Part shown: in pieces, positions 59,795 to 64,000 of the stretch
Layout of the letters: each line of letters opens with the position of its first letter
Numbering within the stretch: the first letter of the stretch is position 1
Source: Paraliobacillus sp. PM-2
GTDB taxonomy: Bacteria > Bacillota > Bacilli > Bacillales > Amphibacillaceae
Length of the DNA: 64,000 nt
Assembly (NCBI RefSeq): GCF_001368815.1
Contig: NZ_CTEI01000001.1
Location: 1,178,001 to 1,242,000, forward strand
Direction: 5' to 3'
Made by a program: the position numbers and the translations under genes
Notes under the pieces: model-generated
Told to the model about the DNA's origin: nothing
The model's database searches: none
Seen by the model: the letters and a program-made list of their open reading frames with translations, nothing else

Positions 59795-59833
59795 CCCCCT
59801 CTTAAGGTTTCCAGACCGTTAGCTGGGGGTTTT
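59795..59833 (+). terminator. Terminator after yrzE
   Basis: CCCCC (59795-59799) pairs with GGGGG (59825-59829), with an inner GGT/ACC stem, followed by TTTTAG on plus, 26 bases after the yrzE stop. Confidence 0.7.
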
Positions 59834-59852
59834 AGAAAAATAGTTAAATAAC

Positions 59853-59895
59853 AAAAACCCCCACAAAATTAGAATATTTATCTAACTGAGGGGGT
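59853..59895 (-). terminator. Terminator after yajC
   Basis: On the minus strand ACCCCCTCAGTTAG pairs in two blocks (CCCCC/GGGGG and TTAG/CTAA) with CTAATTTTGTGGGGGT, followed by TTTTTG. It closes the ruvA-ruvB-queA-tgt-yajC operon 27 bases after yajC. Confidence 0.78.
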
Positions 59896-59921
59896 ATTTA
59901 TTTTTGTGCATGTTATTTTAC

Positions 59922-60194
59922 TTATGCTTGTTCATTTTTTGAGACAACTTCTCTTACAGATGATCGATCATATGTAAGCTTCGTACCATCATGTACGTCA
60001 ATTACAATTGTGTTTTCGTCAATAGCATGCACCGAACCGTGCATTCCACCAATTGTAATAACTTTATCACCTTTTTGTAGATCCGCTTGCATTTGTTTTA
60101 CTTGCTTTTGTCGCTTTTGTTGTGGACGAATCAAAAGAAAATAGAAAATCACAAACATCAAAATGAATGGGAGTAAACTTGCAATTGCTTCCAA
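59922..60194 (-). CDS. yajC: Preprotein translocase subunit YajC
   Basis: Small accessory protein of the SecDF-YajC complex. 90 residues: one N-terminal membrane helix (SLLPFILMFVIFYFLLIRPQ), then the family motif RPQQKRQKQVKQMQADLQKG and GDKVITIGGMHGSVHAID. TTG start with AAAGGAGG eight bases upstream. It is the last gene of the ruv-que-tgt operon, 18 bases after tgt. secDF, its likely partner, lies 5 kb away in the window. Confidence 0.96.
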   Translation of the reverse strand: MEAIASLLPFILMFVIFYFLLIRPQQKRQKQVKQMQADLQKGDKVITIGGMHGSVHAIDENTIVIDVHDGTKLTYDRSSVREVVSKNEQA

Positions 60195-60211
60195 TCTATT
60201 CGCCTCCTTTT

Positions 60212-61381
<1,170 letters not shown>

Positions 61382-62410
61382 CTACAAAATAAGCATCGCA
61401 TCCCCAAAGCTAAAAAAGCGATAATCCTTTTTAATTGCTTCGTGATATGCTTCCATAATAAAATCTCTCGTTGCAAAAGCACTAACTAACATCACTAAAG
61501 TTGATTTCGGTAAATGAAAGTTAGTAATTAATCCATCTACTGCTCGGAATTGGTATGGGGGATAGATAAAGATATCTGTCCAGCCACTAGCCGCAACGAG
61601 CTCCCCATTGTTGTCTCTTGCAATCGTTTCTAAAGTTCGGGTTGATGTAGTACCAACAGAAATAACTTTTCCTCCGTCTTGTTTCACTTGATTAATTGTA
61701 TCTGCTGTTTCTTGTGGCATATGATAAAATTCAGCATGCATATCATGCGCTTCAATCGTATCTACACTTACAGGTCGAAAGGTTCCTAATCCAACATGCA
61801 AAGTTAAGAATACAATCTTTATACCTTTTTCTTTTAGTTGAGCTAACAATTCATTTGTGAAATGCAAACCAGCTGTAGGTGCTGCTGCTGAACCTTCTTC
61901 ACGTGCATAGACAGTCTGATAACGTTCTTGATCAGGCAATTGTTCTTTAATATATGGAGGTAGTGGCATTTCACCAAGTTCGTTTAACACTTCTAGGAAA
62001 ATCCCATGATAACTAAATTGGAGTATTCTCCCTCCATGTTCTTTTTCTTCTGTACAAATTGCTGTTAATTTATCGTCACCAAAGGTTATTTTTGATCCTA
62101 TTTTTATTTTTTTAGCTGGTTTCACTAATACTTCCCACTCGTCTCCTTCTATTTGATGGAGAAGTAATACTTCAATTTTTGCACCAGTATCTTTTTTTGA
62201 ACCATATAACCGAGCTGGAAGTACTTTTGTATCATTCAGAACAAGGCAATCACCTGGTTGAATATAATCAATAATATCATTAAATCGATGATGGGATATA
62301 GTTTGTGATTGTCTTTCCATGACTAATAATTTAGATGATGTTCTGTCTTTTAACGGTGTTTGTGCGATTAATTGTTCGGGTAATTCAAAATTAAAATCGT
62401 TTATATTCAT
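61382..62410 (-). CDS. queA: S-adenosylmethionine:tRNA ribosyltransferase-isomerase QueA
   Basis: Transfers and rearranges the ribose of SAM onto preQ1-tRNA to give epoxyqueuosine. 342 residues with [20 protein letters not shown] at the start, [18 protein letters not shown], the [16 protein letters not shown] motif near residue 170, and the [20 protein letters not shown] end. ATG with AGGAG seven bases upstream. It lies between the DUF2905 gene and tgt in the ruvAB operon. Confidence 0.97.
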   Translation of the reverse strand: MNINDFNFELPEQLIAQTPLKDRTSSKLLVMERQSQTISHHRFNDIIDYIQPGDCLVLNDTKVLPARLYGSKKDTGAKIEVLLLHQIEGDEWEVLVKPAKKIKIGSKITFGDDKLTAICTEEKEHGGRILQFSYHGIFLEVLNELGEMPLPPYIKEQLPDQERYQTVYAREEGSAAAPTAGLHFTNELLAQLKEKGIKIVFLTLHVGLGTFRPVSVDTIEAHDMHAEFYHMPQETADTINQVKQDGGKVISVGTTSTRTLETIARDNNGELVAASGWTDIFIYPPYQFRAVDGLITNFHLPKSTLVMLVSAFATRDFIMEAYHEAIKKDYRFFSFGDAMLIL

Positions 62411-62423
62411 TGTTTACTCCTAT

Positions 62424-62624
62424 CTAACGAAACTTACCTATAATAATCAATATAATAGATATAATAATACTAATTAAGATTGATGTCATAATTGGGAAAT
62501 ATACAGACACATTTCCTTTTTTAAAATGAATGTCACCTGGTAATTTACCAATTACACTGGATAATAAACCAATAATAATAAGTATAACCCCTACTACAAT
62601 AAGTATTTTACCAAACCCGGTCAA
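62424..62624 (-). CDS. yrzS: DUF2905 small membrane protein (YrzS-like)
   Basis: 66 residues with two membrane helices ([20 protein letters not shown] and [20 protein letters not shown]) around the conserved loop [19 protein letters not shown], which defines DUF2905. Function unknown. TTG start eight bases after GGGAGGTG; its start overlaps the ruvB stop by four bases, so translation is likely coupled. Confidence 0.88.
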   Translation of the reverse strand: MTGFGKILIVVGVILIIIGLLSSVIGKLPGDIHFKKGNVSVYFPIMTSILISIIISIILIIIGKFR

Positions 62625-63622
62625 GTATTTGGCACCTCCCGATCAAAATGTTGGTACGCTTTTGGTGTAACGACACGTCCTCTTGGTGTTCGTTGGATAA
62701 ATCCTTGTTGTAATAAAAATGGTTCGTACACATCTTCAATCGTTTGTGATTCTTCCCCAATTGTGGATGCAAGAGTATCTAAACCTACAGGTCCACCTTG
62801 AAAAGCATCCATAATGGACTGAAGGATTTTGTGATCAATATGATCCAATCCAGACTGATCGACTTGAAGCATTTGTAGTGCTGTTTGTGTTGTTTCCAGA
62901 CTAATTTCCACCTCACCACGCACTTGGGAAATATCCCTAACACGCTTCAGTAATCGATTTGCTATTCGAGGGGTTCCTCTGGATCTTCTTGCTATTTCTA
63001 TTGCAGCTTCCTTCGCAATGGTAACATTAAATATTGACGCTGTACGCTCAACAATATCACATAAATCTTCTGTTGTATAAAATTCTAGACGACTTAACAC
63101 ACCAAAACGATCTCGAAGTGGTGCAGTTAACAAGCCTGCTCTCGTTGTTGCCCCAACTAATGTAAAAGGCGGTAGGTCAAGTCTAACTGATCTAGCACTA
63201 GGGCCAGTTCCAATCACAATATCAAGACAAAAATCTTCCATTGCTGGATATAAAATTTCTTCCACAGATCTAGGCAAACGATGTATTTCATCAATAAATA
63301 AAACATCTCCTACTTCAAGCGAAGAAAGAATGGCTGCTAAATCACCAGCTTTCTCAATCGCCGGGCCAGAGGTAGTTCGAAATTCAACCCCCATCTCATT
63401 CGCAATAATGGATGCCATTGTCGTTTTCCCTAAGCCTGGTGGGCCATATAATAACACATGATCTAAAGCTTCGTTACGTAGTCTTGCAGCCTCAATAAAG
63501 ATAGCTAAGTTTTCTTTTGCTTTATCCTGACCAATATATTGAGCCAATGTATTCGGACGCAAATTAAGCTCAATCGATGCATCATCCGGTTGATATTCAT
63601 TCGATACCATTCTTTCTTCCAT
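62621..63622 (-). CDS. ruvB: Holliday junction branch migration helicase RuvB
   Basis: AAA+ motor that drives Holliday junction branch migration with RuvA. 333 residues: N-terminal [19 protein letters not shown], Walker [19 protein letters not shown] near residue 59, Walker [12 protein letters not shown], sensor 1 [20 protein letters not shown], and the C-terminal winged helix. ATG with GGGGTGA five bases upstream. It starts 15 bases after ruvA. Confidence 0.98.
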   Translation of the reverse strand: MEERMVSNEYQPDDASIELNLRPNTLAQYIGQDKAKENLAIFIEAARLRNEALDHVLLYGPPGLGKTTMASIIANEMGVEFRTTSGPAIEKAGDLAAILSSLEVGDVLFIDEIHRLPRSVEEILYPAMEDFCLDIVIGTGPSARSVRLDLPPFTLVGATTRAGLLTAPLRDRFGVLSRLEFYTTEDLCDIVERTASIFNVTIAKEAAIEIARRSRGTPRIANRLLKRVRDISQVRGEVEISLETTQTALQMLQVDQSGLDHIDHKILQSIMDAFQGGPVGLDTLASTIGEESQTIEDVYEPFLLQQGFIQRTPRGRVVTPKAYQHFDREVPNT

Positions 63623-63637
63623 TTAAATCACCCCATG

Positions 63638-64000
63638 TCATTTCTGCGTCAATAAAGCTAGACCAGTTCGAATATAATGATCGGTTTTATCACTTTTTTC
63701 TTGTTTTAATTTTGGTACGATCTGCTTTAATTCTCTATCTGAATAGCCAAGTGACCGAAGTGCTTCTAACGCTTCTTCTAATGCTTGCATATTTACCAGA
63801 GTATCCATTTCAGTTTCTTTCTGATGATCTGGTGCAGTTACATCAAACTCTGTAGCAAGCTTTCCTTTCAAATCAAGTATCATTTGTCTTGCCGTTTTTT
63901 TACCTACACCAGGGAATTGAGTGAGGAATTTTTCATCTTCTGTTTCTATAGCAACAACAAAATCATTCACACCAGCTGTTCCTACAATAGCTAATGCGCC
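63638..64000 (-). CDS. ruvA: Holliday junction branch migration protein RuvA (C-terminal part)
   Basis: Junction-binding partner of RuvB. Only the last 121 codons are in the window; the gene begins past the right edge. The fragment has a helix-hairpin-helix segment (FPGVGKKTARQMILDLKGKL) of domain II, an acidic linker and the domain III helices that bind RuvB (ALEALRSLGYSDRELKQIVP). The internal GTG at 63970 is not the start; the frame stays open to the end of the window (GALAIVGTAGVND). Confidence 0.96.
   Translation of the reverse strand, partial: GALAIVGTAGVNDFVVAIETEDEKFLTQFPGVGKKTARQMILDLKGKLATEFDVTAPDHQKETEMDTLVNMQALEEALEALRSLGYSDRELKQIVPKLKQEKSDKTDHYIRTGLALLTQK

Overview
The window is a stretch of a low-GC, endospore-forming Bacillaceae chromosome. 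The gene order closely follows the Bacillus subtilis dnaJ-to-ruvA arm: hrcA-grpE-dnaK-dnaJ, lepA-hemW, spoIIP-gpr-rpsT-holA, the comE operon, the yqe block, sda-sigK, the yrr/yrz block with alaS, recD2-mnmA-nifS-cymR-rarA, aspS-hisS, relA-apt-recJ, secDF, spoVB, and yajC-tgt-queA-ruvB-ruvA. Spore formation is shown by spoIIP, gpr, sda, sigK, spoVB and an rsfA-family gene. The genus cannot be fixed from the sequence. The AT-rich codon use, the many TTG starts and an ArsB/NhaD-type ion transporter would fit a salt- or alkali-adapted relative of Virgibacillus or Gracilibacillus, but this is inference only.

Layout. 1-4.1 kb: heat-shock operon (hrcA-grpE-dnaK-dnaJ, minus strand) behind a consensus promoter and a perfect CIRCE operator. 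4.2-10.2 kb: hemW, lepA, yqxA, spoIIP and gpr, then rpsT on plus. 10.6-15.7 kb: holA, comEC, comEB, comEA and an orphan ORF. 15.7-20.8 kb: compact operon yqeG-yqeH-aroE-yhbY-nadD-yqeK-rsfS-yqeM. 20.8-22.2 kb: a DnaA-box cluster, the small checkpoint gene sda and an uninterrupted sigK, on plus. 22.2-33 kb: yrhC, mtnN, yrrS, greA, udk, trmR, mltG, yrzB, ruvX, ireB, alaS with its T-box, yrrI and yrzR. 33-39 kb: recD2, a TPR protein, mnmA, nifS and cymR. 39.2-41.3 kb: rarA and rsfA on plus. 41.3-45.3 kb: 6S RNA, aspS, hisS with a T-box, and a small HTH protein. 45.4-55.6 kb: cell-wall amidase, dtd, relA, apt, recJ, a LapA-like protein, secDF and comN. 55.7-64 kb: spoVB, a DUF421 protein, an ArsB/NhaD transporter, yrzE, yajC, tgt, queA, a DUF2905 protein, ruvB and ruvA (cut by the window end).

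Functional links. The translation and tRNA genes (alaS, aspS, hisS, mnmA, tgt, queA, trmR, dtd, lepA, rpsT, rsfS, yqeH) sit with stress and growth control (relA, 6S RNA, hrcA, greA) and DNA repair or recombination (recD2, recJ, rarA, ruvAB, ruvX, holA). comN lies in the same window as the comE operon whose mRNA its homologue controls in B. subtilis.

No insertion sequence, prophage, CRISPR array, tRNA or rRNA gene was seen. I found no undescribed system. The most useful observations are regulatory: the DnaA-box cluster next to sda, the 6S RNA with a conserved pRNA template, an Asp/His-ambiguous T-box specifier, a SigG-type promoter before rsfA, a terminator buried in a convergent gene, and several inverted repeats that overlap promoters or ribosome binding sites.
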